A stretch of DNA of 64,000 nt, from positions 434,001-498,000 of the forward strand of contig NZ_JAFKDE010000003.1 in the NCBI RefSeq assembly GCF_017255295.1. The letters run 5' to 3'. A program made the position numbers and the translations under genes. Shown piece after piece: positions 52,378 to 61,182 of this stretch; the stretch's first letter is position 1, and the number at the start of each line of letters is the position of its first letter. The notes below the pieces were generated by a model that worked only from the letters and a program-made list of their open reading frames with translations, did not search any database and was not told the origin of the DNA. Origin of the DNA: Nitratireductor aquimarinus (lineage in GTDB: Bacteria; Pseudomonadota; Alphaproteobacteria; Rhizobiales; Rhizobiaceae).

Positions 52378-53757
52378 CTACCCCTTCCGCAGATCCGCTT
52401 CCGCGCGATCAAGCGCTGCGCCGATCCGCTCGCAGGCCATGTCGATGGTCTCCCGCGTCCAGATCAGCGGCGGCGACAGGATCATCGTGTCGCCCACGGC
52501 CCGCATCATCAGCCCGCCGGAAATCGCATGATCGCGCACGCAGGAAGCCGCCGCGCCATCACCTGGAAAACGCGCCCGCGTTTCCCGGTCCGCCACGATC
52601 TCGATCGCCGCCATCAGACCAAAGGCCCGCACCTCGCCGACAATGCCGTGATCGCCCAGCCGCGCCTGAAGCGCTTTGGCAAAATAAGGCCCGGTGTCCG
52701 TGCGCACCCGTTCGACAAGCCCTTCACGCTCGATGATCTCCAGGTTCTTCAGCGCCACCGCACACGCCACCGGATGCCCCGAATAGGTGTAGCCGTGATA
52801 GAACTCGCCGCCCTTCTTCACCAGCGTCTCGGCAATCCGGTCGCCGACCAAAAGGGCCGAAAGCGGCTGGTAGCCGGATGTCAGCGCCTTGGCAGTCGTG
52901 ATGGTGTCGGGCTCAAGCCCAAGCCGCTCGGCCGCAAACCATTCGCCCGTGCGGCCATAGCCCGTGATCACCTCATCCAGCATCAACAGCACATCATGTT
53001 TCTTGCAGATGCGGTCGATCTCCGGCCAATAGCTTTCCGGCGGGATTTTCACGCCGCCGGCCCCCATCACCGGCTCACCGATGAAGGCGGCGACATTGTC
53101 CGGCCCGGCTTCCAGAATGGCGTCCTCCACGGCCTTCGCAGCGCGAAGGCCGAAATCATGATCGCTCTCGCCCTCTTCCCGCAGCTCAAACGCATAGGGC
53201 GGCATCACATGGGCGATGTTCGGCACTTCGCCATAAAGCTGGCCATGCATCGCCGACATGCCACCCAGCGACGTCGCCGCCACGGTTGAGCCGTGATAGG
53301 CCCAGTTGCGCGAGATGATGCGGTTCTTTTCCGGTCTGCCTTCCAGCGCCCAGTAATGACGCACCAGCCGCAGCGCAGTGTCATTGGCCTCCGAGCCCGA
53401 CGATCCGTAGAATACCTGGTTGATGTTGGCGGGCGCGATCTCCGCCAGTTTCTGCGCCAGAAGCACCGGCGTCGGCGTCGTGCAGCGGAAGAAGGAATTG
53501 TAGTAGGGCAACTCCTTCATCTGTTCACAAGCGGCCTCGGCCAGTTCGTCCCGCCCATAGCCCACATTCACGCACCACAGCCCCGCCATGCCGTCGAGGA
53601 TTTCATTGCCCTCCATGTCATAGACGAAAGGCCCGTCCGCGCGCGTCACGATGCGCGAGCCCGCAGCCCGCAGATCCGCGTGGTCGGTGAACGGATGCAG
53701 ATGGTGCGCAGCATCCATCGCCTGAAGCTGATCCAGGGAAAAATTCTTGTATGTCAT
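52378..53757 (-). CDS. Class III omega-aminotransferase (putrescine/SpuC-like)
   Basis: A 459-residue PLP aminotransferase. YGSSGSEANDTALRLVRHYW, MLDEVITGYGRTGEWFA and the Schiff-base lysine in TTAKALTSGYQPLSA are all present. The N-terminus DAAHHLHPFTDHADLRAAGSRIVTRADGPFVYDMEGNEILDGMAGLWCVNVGYGR matches the SpuC/omega-amino acid:pyruvate transaminase group. The start at 53757 (MTYKNFSLDQLQ) is taken; an ATG 27 bp upstream is possible. Likely substrates are putrescine, beta-alanine or related amines. It may share a transcript with the PhnD-like and desaturase genes upstream on the same strand. Confidence 0.87.
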   Translation of the reverse strand: MTYKNFSLDQLQAMDAAHHLHPFTDHADLRAAGSRIVTRADGPFVYDMEGNEILDGMAGLWCVNVGYGRDELAEAACEQMKELPYYNSFFRCTTPTPVLLAQKLAEIAPANINQVFYGSSGSEANDTALRLVRHYWALEGRPEKNRIISRNWAYHGSTVAATSLGGMSAMHGQLYGEVPNIAHVMPPYAFELREEGESDHDFGLRAAKAVEDAILEAGPDNVAAFIGEPVMGAGGVKIPPESYWPEIDRICKKHDVLLMLDEVITGYGRTGEWFAAERLGLEPDTITTAKALTSGYQPLSALLVGDRIAETLVKKGGEFYHGYTYSGHPVACAVALKNLEIIEREGLVERVRTDTGPYFAKALQARLGDHGIVGEVRAFGLMAAIEIVADRETRARFPGDGAAASCVRDHAISGGLMMRAVGDTMILSPPLIWTRETIDMACERIGAALDRAEADLRKG

Positions 53758-53927
53758 AGACTTGCTCTCTTCGCTTGAATTCATTCGGCAAGGCCGAAAA
53801 CCGGTTCAGGCGAAGAGCGGCGGTGAGTACCCTATGCGCGCGCAAAGCCGCAGAAGCTCCGTGTGCCGTGTGCGCGGCGACGGTCTGGCGGTCGGCAGTT
53901 TGGCGCTTGTCAGTGTTTGACGACGGC

Positions 53928-54683
53928 TCATGGCGCAAGTCTATCCCCGCCATCATTCACCTTGCAAGATGCCTCCGCCAGCACGGCGCGCAGCGCAGCC
54001 CGTGTCTGCGCATCCGTCGCAAAGCTCGTGATATAGGGCAGCCCCGGCCGCCGCGCCGTCCACCCCGCCACAAGCAGGAGATCCATGCCCGGCTCGAAAC
54101 GCTGCGCCAGCGCCCAGCTTCGACAGTCTACTGCACACAAATCCGCACGCCCGTCGCGCACGGCCCGAAGCGACTGGCGATGCCCGCCTGTTTCAAGACA
54201 TTGTGAAAACAAATCAATGCCTTCTCCGGCCTCTCTCAGATCCTGAATCAAGCCTAGACAGCCCGACCGGGAGACCGGATCGTTAAACGCAAGCCGCATC
54301 CCGCCCATGCGATCAAGCGGCAGGCGCGCCATGCCGTCCTCCGGCGAACGCACGCTCATGGCTCCCCCCGCAGCATCACGGCGCATCACGATGGCGCTCG
54401 AATAGAGCGGCCCCGCACCGCCCTCAAAGGCGGAATAATCCGGCTGCGCCAGCACCTGCACGTCATTCGCCAGCCCCGCCTCCAGAGGCCCCCAGCAGGT
54501 CTGCGCCAGAAGCAGGTCCGGGTCCCGCCAGATCGCCTGCACATCGCCGCCGCGCGTCAAAGCATCCGGCGCGGCCACGCCACGGGCGCGCAGCCCGTCA
54601 CGAATGACCCGCCACAGCGCATCGGTTTCGTCCCGGCACTCCGGCCAGTCATACATGGGAAGGGCTGCCAAAGGTTCGCTCAT
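53928..54683 (-). CDS. PhnD-like substrate-binding-fold protein without a signal peptide
   Basis: A 251-residue protein of the phosphonate-binding PhnD/SsuA fold. LPMYDWPECRDETDALWRVIRDGLRARG and a late GGHRQSLRAVRDGRADLCAVDCRSWALA are the family blocks (the latter contains the serine/aspartate ligand region). The N-terminus MSEPLAALPMYDW has no signal peptide or lipobox, and no permease or ATPase genes lie next to it. It may be a cytoplasmic sensor or enzyme rather than a transport subunit. It follows the desaturase gene by 40 bp. Confidence 0.72.
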   Translation of the reverse strand: MSEPLAALPMYDWPECRDETDALWRVIRDGLRARGVAAPDALTRGGDVQAIWRDPDLLLAQTCWGPLEAGLANDVQVLAQPDYSAFEGGAGPLYSSAIVMRRDAAGGAMSVRSPEDGMARLPLDRMGGMRLAFNDPVSRSGCLGLIQDLREAGEGIDLFSQCLETGGHRQSLRAVRDGRADLCAVDCRSWALAQRFEPGMDLLLVAGWTARRPGLPYITSFATDAQTRAALRAVLAEASCKVNDGGDRLAP

Positions 54684-54723
54684 AAAACCTTATCCGATGG
54701 CTGGAAGGATGATGGCAAGCGCC

Positions 54724-55737
54724 CTACTCCTTCACGGGCCTTGCCGGAACCGGCACACTTCCCGTCCCGCTCATCGAACGGCCATGGGCGCGCGGACGAA
54801 ACGCGCTGGCGGCTTCCCGTGCCCGTCGAAGTGCGGGATGCGGCACCGGCTCCTTCGTGCGAAAGGCAAAGTCCTTCGCCAGCGCAAAATAGCCCGGATA
54901 GCTGTACCCGTCATTCATGGCGAGCCACTCCGCCCGTCGCGCACGATAAAGCGCCGGCAGCCGATACCACGGCGCACCCGGCATCTTGTGATGGACCAGA
55001 TGCAGATTGTTGTTCAGAAACAGCAGCGCCAGCGGCGAGCGCTCCACGATGATCGTGCGTCCGTCCGGCCGCTCGGACCATTGATGCTCTGCAAAGGTGC
55101 GAACCGAGATCAGCGATTGCCCCAGCCAGGCCGGCCCCAGCACATAAAGCCACAGCGGCATCCCGAACCCGAAAACGACCACCGGCAGCAAAACCGCCAG
55201 CCCCGCCGCATGCAGAAGCCACGCCCTGCGCACACCGGGGGCATCTTCCCGGATCAGCTTCATCTCCGCAGCGAGAAAGCCTGCCGTCATGATCGCCGGT
55301 CCCAGCACGAACCGACCGGCCATCGTGTTGTTGATCCCAAGAAGACGCCGCGCCCAGCCCGGCATTTCCTCATAGCGCCACCGCGCCCGGTAATAGCTCT
55401 CCGGGTCCTCGAACGGATCGGTCAGGCGCTCGTCTGCGTGATGGCGCAAATGCAGCGCCCTGAAACGGCGATAGGGATAGACAAGCCCCAGCGGCAAGAA
55501 CACCAGCGCCTCGTTCACCAGCGCCCGCCGCGTCGGGTGGCCGTGGAGGCATTCGTGCATCAGCGAGCTCTGCAGCGCGACCGTCAACGCCAGAAGCGCC
55601 AGTGCCGTCAAAGGCCAATCCGGCCACAGAAAAAGCCCCGCCGCAGCCCAGGCTCCGTAGCATAAGAAAATCAGCGCAAGCGTCGGCCATTCCACCGCCG
55701 CACGGCCTGCGCCCCGGCGTCTGGTTGTCATATTCAT
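54724..55737 (-). CDS. Membrane fatty acid desaturase-family protein
   Basis: A 337-residue membrane protein. The three histidine boxes of di-iron desaturases are visible: HECLHGH near residue 60, HLRHHAD near 96 and HLVHH near 245. Four to five hydrophobic segments surround them (LALIFLCYGAWAAAGLFLW; LTALALLALTVAL; LVYPYRR-flanked helices). It introduces double bonds into acyl chains or hydroxylates a lipid. The start at 55737 follows GGGATAGAG; a Met two codons later is an alternative. It is divergent from an XRE regulator that may control it. Confidence 0.85.
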   Translation of the reverse strand: MNMTTRRRGAGRAAVEWPTLALIFLCYGAWAAAGLFLWPDWPLTALALLALTVALQSSLMHECLHGHPTRRALVNEALVFLPLGLVYPYRRFRALHLRHHADERLTDPFEDPESYYRARWRYEEMPGWARRLLGINNTMAGRFVLGPAIMTAGFLAAEMKLIREDAPGVRRAWLLHAAGLAVLLPVVVFGFGMPLWLYVLGPAWLGQSLISVRTFAEHQWSERPDGRTIIVERSPLALLFLNNNLHLVHHKMPGAPWYRLPALYRARRAEWLAMNDGYSYPGYFALAKDFAFRTKEPVPHPALRRAREAASAFRPRAHGRSMSGTGSVPVPARPVKE

Positions 55738-55935
55738 CTCTATCCCGGTTCTGCGCCGCACGGCCCCAATCGCTCCCCGCTCTCGGCCCGGAAACGCGGC
55801 GCGCCGTGCATCCTGACATGAAACTGTCAGGAGGGCCCCGGCACACGCAATGCGAGAATACGCACAATGCGTTGACTTTGCGCACCAAGAGCATCAATTG
55901 TTTACAAAACTCATCAGTCGACGATTGAGCGCATC
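55738..55935. promoter_or_regulatory. Divergent control region between desaturase and XRE genes
   Basis: 198 bp with an inverted repeat CTGACA-TGAAAC-TGTCAG at 55813-55830 and a TTGACT hexamer near 55872. AATGCG occurs twice just before it. The XRE protein is the natural candidate to bind here. Confidence 0.5.
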
Positions 55936-56787
55936 ATGGACAGGATTGTCATCGACAAACGCGATCTCTCCGGCACGTTCCGCGAGCGCCTGAAAACCCT
56001 GCTCAAGCGCTCGGGCCTCAACCAGTCGGCCTTCGCCAGCGCCGTCGGCATAGACCGCTCGGCCCTCTCCCAGCTTCTCTCCGGCGCGTCCACACGCCTG
56101 CCGCGTGCCGAAACGCTCATCAACATCGCTGCCGAACACAAGGTCTCGCTCGACTGGCTCCTTGGCCTCAGTCAGGATGAAGGCATCACCGGCGACCTGC
56201 GCGAAAGCCTGGAGATCGCCGAGGCGCAGGGCGGTTTCAACGACACGCTGCTCGCCAAATGGCACGCCGAGGCCGTCGGCACCAAGATCCGCTACGTGCC
56301 ATCGGGCATTCCGGATCTGCTGCGCACCGAAGCCGTCATCCTCTACGAAGCCGAAGCCATGCCGCAGCGCCGCGCCACCCAGATCAGCGAAGCGCAGTAC
56401 CGGGTCGATTACAACCGCAGGCCGGAAACGGACATGGAAGTCTGCATGCCGCGCCAGACACTCGAGCTCTTCGCCAAGGGAGAAGGCGTCTGGCGCACCC
56501 TGCCCGAAAAGGTGCGCGCCGAGCAGGTCGTGCACATGGCCCGCCTGCTGGACGACCTCTACCCGACCTTCCGCCTCTTCCTGTTCGACGGGCGCAAACG
56601 CTTCTCCGCGCCCTACACGATCTTCGGCCCCTACCGCGCCGCGCTCTATATGGGCGGCGTCTATCTGGTCCTCAGCGCCACCAGCTCCGTGCAGCGCCTG
56701 ACGCGCCATTTCGACGGTCTCATTCGCGATGCCGAGATCAACGCCCATGAGGCCGCCGGTTTTGTAAAGAGCCTGCGGCTCGGCTGA
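55936..56787 (+). CDS. XRE-family transcriptional regulator with a large C-terminal domain
   Basis: A 283-residue protein. Residues 14-75 form a Cro/CI-type helix-turn-helix (RLKTLLKRSGLNQSAFASAVGIDRSALSQLLSG). The rest (about 200 residues) resembles the C-terminal part of a group of rhizobial regulators; RAALYMGGVYLVLSATSSVQRLTRHFDGLIRDAEI is a distinctive block, but I cannot name its ligand. The start at 55936 is the only good Met. It is divergent from the desaturase, suggesting local control of membrane lipid saturation (inference). Confidence 0.8.
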   Translation: MDRIVIDKRDLSGTFRERLKTLLKRSGLNQSAFASAVGIDRSALSQLLSGASTRLPRAETLINIAAEHKVSLDWLLGLSQDEGITGDLRESLEIAEAQGGFNDTLLAKWHAEAVGTKIRYVPSGIPDLLRTEAVILYEAEAMPQRRATQISEAQYRVDYNRRPETDMEVCMPRQTLELFAKGEGVWRTLPEKVRAEQVVHMARLLDDLYPTFRLFLFDGRKRFSAPYTIFGPYRAALYMGGVYLVLSATSSVQRLTRHFDGLIRDAEINAHEAAGFVKSLRLG

Positions 56788-56893
56788 TCGCCTTCCCGCG
56801 TCCCGTCCGGGCCTTCCGGGAGGATTGACGGGCATAAACGCCTCTCTATACCCTCAACGCCTGAAACAGCGCCGCCCGAATGGAGGGCACCCG

Positions 56894-57931
56894 ATGCAAG
56901 CTTCTTCGATCCCCAATCCCATCGATGCCCTCATCGCCGAAAAAGGCGTTCTCCTCGCCGATGGCGCGACCGGAACCAACCTCTTCGCCATGGGGCTTGA
57001 GTCCGGCGATGCGCCGGAATTGTGGAATGAGGATGCGCCGGAAAAGATCGAGGCGCTGCATCAGGGCTTCATCGATGCAGGCGCCGACATCATCCTCACC
57101 AATTCCTTCGGCGGCACCCGCCACCGGCTGAAACTGCACAATGCGCAGGACCGCGTCTTCGAGCTAAACAGGAAAGCCGCCGAAATCGCCTGCCGCGTCG
57201 CGGAAAAGGCCGGCCGCCGCGTCATCGTCGCCGGTTCCGTCGGCCCCACGGGCGAGCTTCTCGAACCACTCGGCGCGCTCACCTACGATGAAGCGGTCGA
57301 AGCCTTTGCCGAGCAGATGGAAGGCCTCAAGGCGGGCGGCGCGGAAGTCGCCTGGATCGAGACCATGTCTGCGCCTGAAGAAATCCACGCGGCTGCCGAA
57401 GCCGCGATCCGCGTTGGCCTGCCCTACACCTATACCGGCTCCTTCGACACTGCCGGCCGCACCATGATGGGCCTTGCGCCGAAGGACATTCACGGCGTTG
57501 TCGACGATCTCGGCCAGCCGCCTGTCGCCGTCGGGGCCAATTGCGGCGTCGGTGCACCCGACATCCTCGCCACCCTTCTCGACATGACCGAAGCCCGGCC
57601 AGACGCCACAATCGTGGTGAAGGGCAATTGCGGCATTCCCGAATTTCGCGGCACGGAAGTCCATTATTCCGGCACGCCTGAATTGATGAGCGAGTATGTG
57701 CGGCTTGCCGTCGATGGCGGTGCAAAGATCATCGGCGGCTGCTGCGGCACCTCCTTCGAGCATCTGGCGGCCATGCGCACGGCGCTCGACGGCCACAAAA
57801 ATCCCGAACAACGCCCGACCATCGAAGATGTCGTCGCCCGCGTCGGCCCGCTGCGCAACAAGTCCGCCTCCGAAAGCGGTTCCGCCACAGGCACGCGCCG
57901 CTCCCGCCGCGCACGCTCCGGCGAGAGCTGA
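56894..57931 (+). CDS. bmt: Betaine-homocysteine S-methyltransferase-like enzyme
   Basis: A 345-residue homocysteine methyltransferase of the BHMT/MetH N-terminal family. LLADGATGTNLFAMGLESG is the start block, VGANCGVG and IIGGCCGTSFEHLAAM carry the zinc-binding cysteines (one plus two). The start at 56894 follows GGAGGG. It transfers a methyl group from glycine betaine (or a related donor such as DMSP) to homocysteine, linking osmolyte use to methionine supply. A Ser/Arg-rich tail ends the protein. No other betaine gene is adjacent. Confidence 0.85.
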   Translation: MQASSIPNPIDALIAEKGVLLADGATGTNLFAMGLESGDAPELWNEDAPEKIEALHQGFIDAGADIILTNSFGGTRHRLKLHNAQDRVFELNRKAAEIACRVAEKAGRRVIVAGSVGPTGELLEPLGALTYDEAVEAFAEQMEGLKAGGAEVAWIETMSAPEEIHAAAEAAIRVGLPYTYTGSFDTAGRTMMGLAPKDIHGVVDDLGQPPVAVGANCGVGAPDILATLLDMTEARPDATIVVKGNCGIPEFRGTEVHYSGTPELMSEYVRLAVDGGAKIIGGCCGTSFEHLAAMRTALDGHKNPEQRPTIEDVVARVGPLRNKSASESGSATGTRRSRRARSGES

Positions 57932-58050
57932 ACGCCGCCAGACCCTACGCCTTTTGGACGATATGTCCGCCGCCATCAGCGGACATTGATTGGTGTATAC
58001 TGATCGGCTCAAACCACATCGCACCTCTCAGACAAGATCCGGAGGGCGCC

Positions 58051-58821
58051 ATGAGCAAACCCATTGGCCTCTATTGGTGGCAGGCTCCAAAAGGCAATTT
58101 CGGCGATGATCTGTCGCCGCTCATCGTTGAACACTACGCACAGCGCCCCGTTCGGCACGCAAGCATCAAGTCCTGCGACATGATCGCAATCGGCAGTCTT
58201 CTGGGGCAGGCAACCAAGCGACGCTGGCAACGCGCAATCCGCAAGCCACTGCGCAGAACACACATCTGGGGCACCGGCTGCTTCGGCGACATTTCCGGTC
58301 GCTACCATCATGCAAGCGTCAGCGGCGTGCGCGGCCCGCTCACCCGCCGGATGATGAACCTCCCCGCAGAAACGCCTTTGGGCGACCCGGCCCTTTTGTT
58401 ACCCAGAATTCTTGACCGACCCGCCAGAAAGCACCGCTGGGGCCTCATCCCCCACATTCACCATCAGGAAAGCCCGCTCATTCGGGAACTGGCCAAGTCT
58501 TCCGGCGTCCACCTGATCGACCTCACCAGCAAAGACACACTCGAAATCGCCTGTGACATCGCACGCTGCGACTTCGTGCTCTCCTCCAGCCTGCACGGCC
58601 TCATCGCCGCCGATTCCTTCGGCGTGCCCAATGTCTGGCTCCAGGTCGGCGCGTCGATGGGAAACTGGAAATTCGAAGATTACTTCCAGAGCGTGAACCG
58701 CACGGCCTCTCCCATCACGCAACCCGTGGACCTCGTTTCCCTTGAACAAACCGCAACCGCAGCCGATCCGGGAATCGTCTCACGACTGGCAGACGGTCTG
58801 GAGCGATCCTTTCCCTATTGA
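58051..58821 (+). CDS. Polysaccharide pyruvyl transferase-family protein (ExoV-like)
   Basis: A 256-residue protein. GNFGDDLSPLIVEHY near residue 15 is the N-terminal signature of the pyruvyl transferase family, and VLSSSLHGLIAADSFGVPNVWL near 180 is its C-terminal donor-binding block. These enzymes add pyruvate ketals to exopolysaccharide sugars. GGAGGG precedes the start. It stands alone: no exo or glycosyltransferase genes are nearby, so the polysaccharide is unknown. Its codon use is less GC-extreme in places (CAAACCCATTGG...), hinting at a different history, but this is only an impression. Confidence 0.82.
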   Translation: MSKPIGLYWWQAPKGNFGDDLSPLIVEHYAQRPVRHASIKSCDMIAIGSLLGQATKRRWQRAIRKPLRRTHIWGTGCFGDISGRYHHASVSGVRGPLTRRMMNLPAETPLGDPALLLPRILDRPARKHRWGLIPHIHHQESPLIRELAKSSGVHLIDLTSKDTLEIACDIARCDFVLSSSLHGLIAADSFGVPNVWLQVGASMGNWKFEDYFQSVNRTASPITQPVDLVSLEQTATAADPGIVSRLADGLERSFPY

Positions 58822-58848
58822 AAGCGTCCGCTGCCGCCTCCGTCGTCT

Positions 58849-58887
58849 CCCCGTCACACGCCCCCGTTACACGCCCCCGTTACACGC
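58849..58887. repeat. Three tandem 13-bp repeats upstream of the MATE gene
   Basis: CCCCGTYACACGC is repeated three times without gaps (58849-58861, 58862-58874, 58875-58887); the first copy has C and the others T at the variable position. The repeats lie in the gap between the pyruvyl transferase and MATE genes. Confidence 0.8.
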
Positions 58888-59026
58888 AAAGCTTGCTGGA
58901 CCAAACGAAACCGCCTTGCCTGTCAGGCTGGGCGCGTTAAAAGCGATGCTTCGCCGAAGGCATCCTCCTTCCGCGATTGATTCCGGCAGGCGTTGAACAT
59001 TCCGCCCGCCGCAAGGGGTAGACGAC

Positions 59027-60436
59027 ATGACGGTTTTTGCTTCCGGCGCACGCGCGCCGGTCAATCCGTGGATCGCGGAAGCGCGGGCGACACTCTCGCT
59101 CGCCTGGCCGATGGTGCTCACCAATCTGGCGCAGAACGCCATGACCACCACCGACGTCATGATGATGGGCCGTCTGGGACCGGATGCGCTGGCTGCCGGC
59201 ACGCTCGGCTACAACCTCTATTTCGCACCGCTCATCTTCGGCCTTGGCCTGCTTCTTGCCACCTCACCCATGATGGCGACCGCGCTTGGCCGCAAGCTGC
59301 ATGCGGTGCGCGATGTGCGCCGCACCGTGCGTCAGGGCCTGTGGCTCGCCATTGCCGTGTCCCTTCCCATCTGGCTGCTTCTCTGGCAGTCCGAGAGCAT
59401 CCTTTTATGGATGGGACAGGACCCGGAACTCGCCCGCATCGCCGGCAGCTATGTGCGCACGCTGCAATGGGCGGCCCTGCCCTTTTTCGGCTACATCATC
59501 CTGCGCTCCTTCATCTCGGCGCTGGAGCGCCCCGGCTGGGCGCTTGGCATCATGTTCGTCATGGTGGCTTTCAACGTGCTGGCCAACTGGGCGCTGATGT
59601 TCGGCAATCTCGGCTTTCCGGCCCTTGGCGTTCCAGGCTCCGGCATCGCCACCACGATTTCGAGCACGCTCATGTTCCTCGGCCTTGCCCTCGTCGTTTC
59701 GGTCGAGCGCAATTTTCGCCGCTATCAGCTTTTCGGCCGTTTCTGGCGCGCCGACTGGCCGCGCTTCTTCGAGCTGATCCGGCTTGGCCTGCCAATTGCC
59801 GGCTCCATGACCTTCGAAGTCACGATCTTCAACGCCGCAGCCCTCTTGATGGGCCTCATCAGCGCGCCCGCACTTGCCGCGCACGCCATCGCCATCCAGA
59901 TCGCGTCGATCAGCTTCATGGTGCCGCTTGGCCTCAGTCAGACCGCGACGGTCCGCGTCGGTCGCGCCTTTGGCGCACAGAATCTCGACGGCATCACCCG
60001 CGCCGGCTGGACCGCCTTTGTCATGTGCATCGCTTTCATGGCGCTGATGGCGCTTTTGATGGTCACGATACCCGAACTGCTCATCGGTGCGTTCCTCGAT
60101 CTCGACCTGCCGGAAAACGCAGAGGTGATCGGTCTGGCCATCACCTTCCTGGCCTTTGCCGGCCTGTTCCAGATCTTTGACGGCGCACAGGCAGTTGCGG
60201 CGGGCATGCTGCGCGGCCTGCACGACACCAAGGTGCCGATGGTCTATTCGCTTCTGGGCTATTGGGGGCTCGGCATGACATCGAGTGTCGTCCTCGCCTT
60301 CACGCTCGGCATGGGCGGCCCCGGCATCTGGATCGGCCTCGTCAGCGGCCTCGCCATCGTCTCGGTGCTGCTCTACGTGCGCTGGCTCCGGCGTGACCGG
60401 CTCATCCCCTGGCTTCGACCGAACGCGGCAACCTGA
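59027..60436 (+). CDS. MATE-family multidrug efflux transporter
   Basis: A 469-residue inner membrane protein with twelve hydrophobic segments in two bundles. ATLSLAWPMVLTNLAQNAMTTTDVMMMGRLGPDALAAGTLGYNLY is the typical first-bundle start, and LGLPIAGSMTFEVTIFNAAALLMGLISAPALAAHAIAIQIASISFM is the second-bundle equivalent. It exports cationic drugs or secondary metabolites using a proton or sodium gradient (NorM group). Its last 35 bp overlap the convergent HPD-motif gene. Confidence 0.92.
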   Translation: MTVFASGARAPVNPWIAEARATLSLAWPMVLTNLAQNAMTTTDVMMMGRLGPDALAAGTLGYNLYFAPLIFGLGLLLATSPMMATALGRKLHAVRDVRRTVRQGLWLAIAVSLPIWLLLWQSESILLWMGQDPELARIAGSYVRTLQWAALPFFGYIILRSFISALERPGWALGIMFVMVAFNVLANWALMFGNLGFPALGVPGSGIATTISSTLMFLGLALVVSVERNFRRYQLFGRFWRADWPRFFELIRLGLPIAGSMTFEVTIFNAAALLMGLISAPALAAHAIAIQIASISFMVPLGLSQTATVRVGRAFGAQNLDGITRAGWTAFVMCIAFMALMALLMVTIPELLIGAFLDLDLPENAEVIGLAITFLAFAGLFQIFDGAQAVAAGMLRGLHDTKVPMVYSLLGYWGLGMTSSVVLAFTLGMGGPGIWIGLVSGLAIVSVLLYVRWLRRDRLIPWLRPNAAT

Positions 60437-60902
60437 ATTTGCCGCGTTTGGCCTCATCGATCAGCATGTTCGCCACCTGCATGCGCTCCATCGCATTGGC
60501 GCGCAGATGTGACGGCACACGGTCGGGGTGATTGTTGAAGGCGAAGTCGCGGCGAATCCGGCCAAGCAGGCCCGCATCAATGTCCGCATACAAGCCGAGC
60601 TCCCGGGCAATCTCGTCGGGATCGGTGGAAAGCGGCAGCGCTGCCGGTGGCTCGTCTTCCGCGGCGGCCTTGACCTCATCAACCGCGTCGGGCGTCTCGT
60701 CCGACGCAAATGCTTCCTCGGCGTCATAGGCGTCCTGCGCCCGCTTGTCGGTGAAGTTGATCCGGCCCGAATGCAGCTCTTCGGCGACCGACAGATAATC
60801 GAGCGAGTTGAGGCTCGTGGCCGCACCGCCGGTGCGCTCTGCCTCCTCGCTGATCAGTTCGTCCAGTAAGGCCGCAAAATTGCGGTTTCCTCCGATCGCC
60901 AT
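60402..60902 (-). CDS. Protein with a C-terminal J-domain-like HPD motif
   Basis: A 166-residue protein. The middle is acidic and low-complexity (DETPDAVDEVKAAAEDEPPAA). The C-terminal 60 residues have LLGRIRRDFAFNNHPDRVPSHLRANAMERMQVANMLIDEAKRG, where HPD (125-127) sits between two helices as in helix II, the loop and helix III of DnaJ J-domains. It may recruit DnaK to a specific partner. The start at 60902 follows GGAAAGAGAG. It is convergent with, and overlaps, the MATE gene. Function is inferred from the motif only. Confidence 0.7.
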   Translation of the reverse strand: MAIGGNRNFAALLDELISEEAERTGGAATSLNSLDYLSVAEELHSGRINFTDKRAQDAYDAEEAFASDETPDAVDEVKAAAEDEPPAALPLSTDPDEIARELGLYADIDAGLLGRIRRDFAFNNHPDRVPSHLRANAMERMQVANMLIDEAKRGKFRLPRSVEARG

Positions 60903-61182
60903 GTCTCTCTTTCCGGCCACCTTCAGGCCCGAAGCGCACAAACGCCTCCCGTTTGCGCAAAGCCTGCCAGCTTCAGCCTTAGCCGGCTGCGGTTAAGAAA
61001 TCCCCCAGCGAAAACACACTATTTGAACGAGCAGCGCAACGCACCCTGCGCGAGAGCTGCGCGACGCAGCTGCCTCCCCATCGCCCCGGACACAATCCGG
61101 GCAATCTTGGAACAGTAACATCTGTCCGAATCGACGCACGCCGCGTTACTCTCCCGCCAGTTTCAAAGCCGAGGAGGCCATG

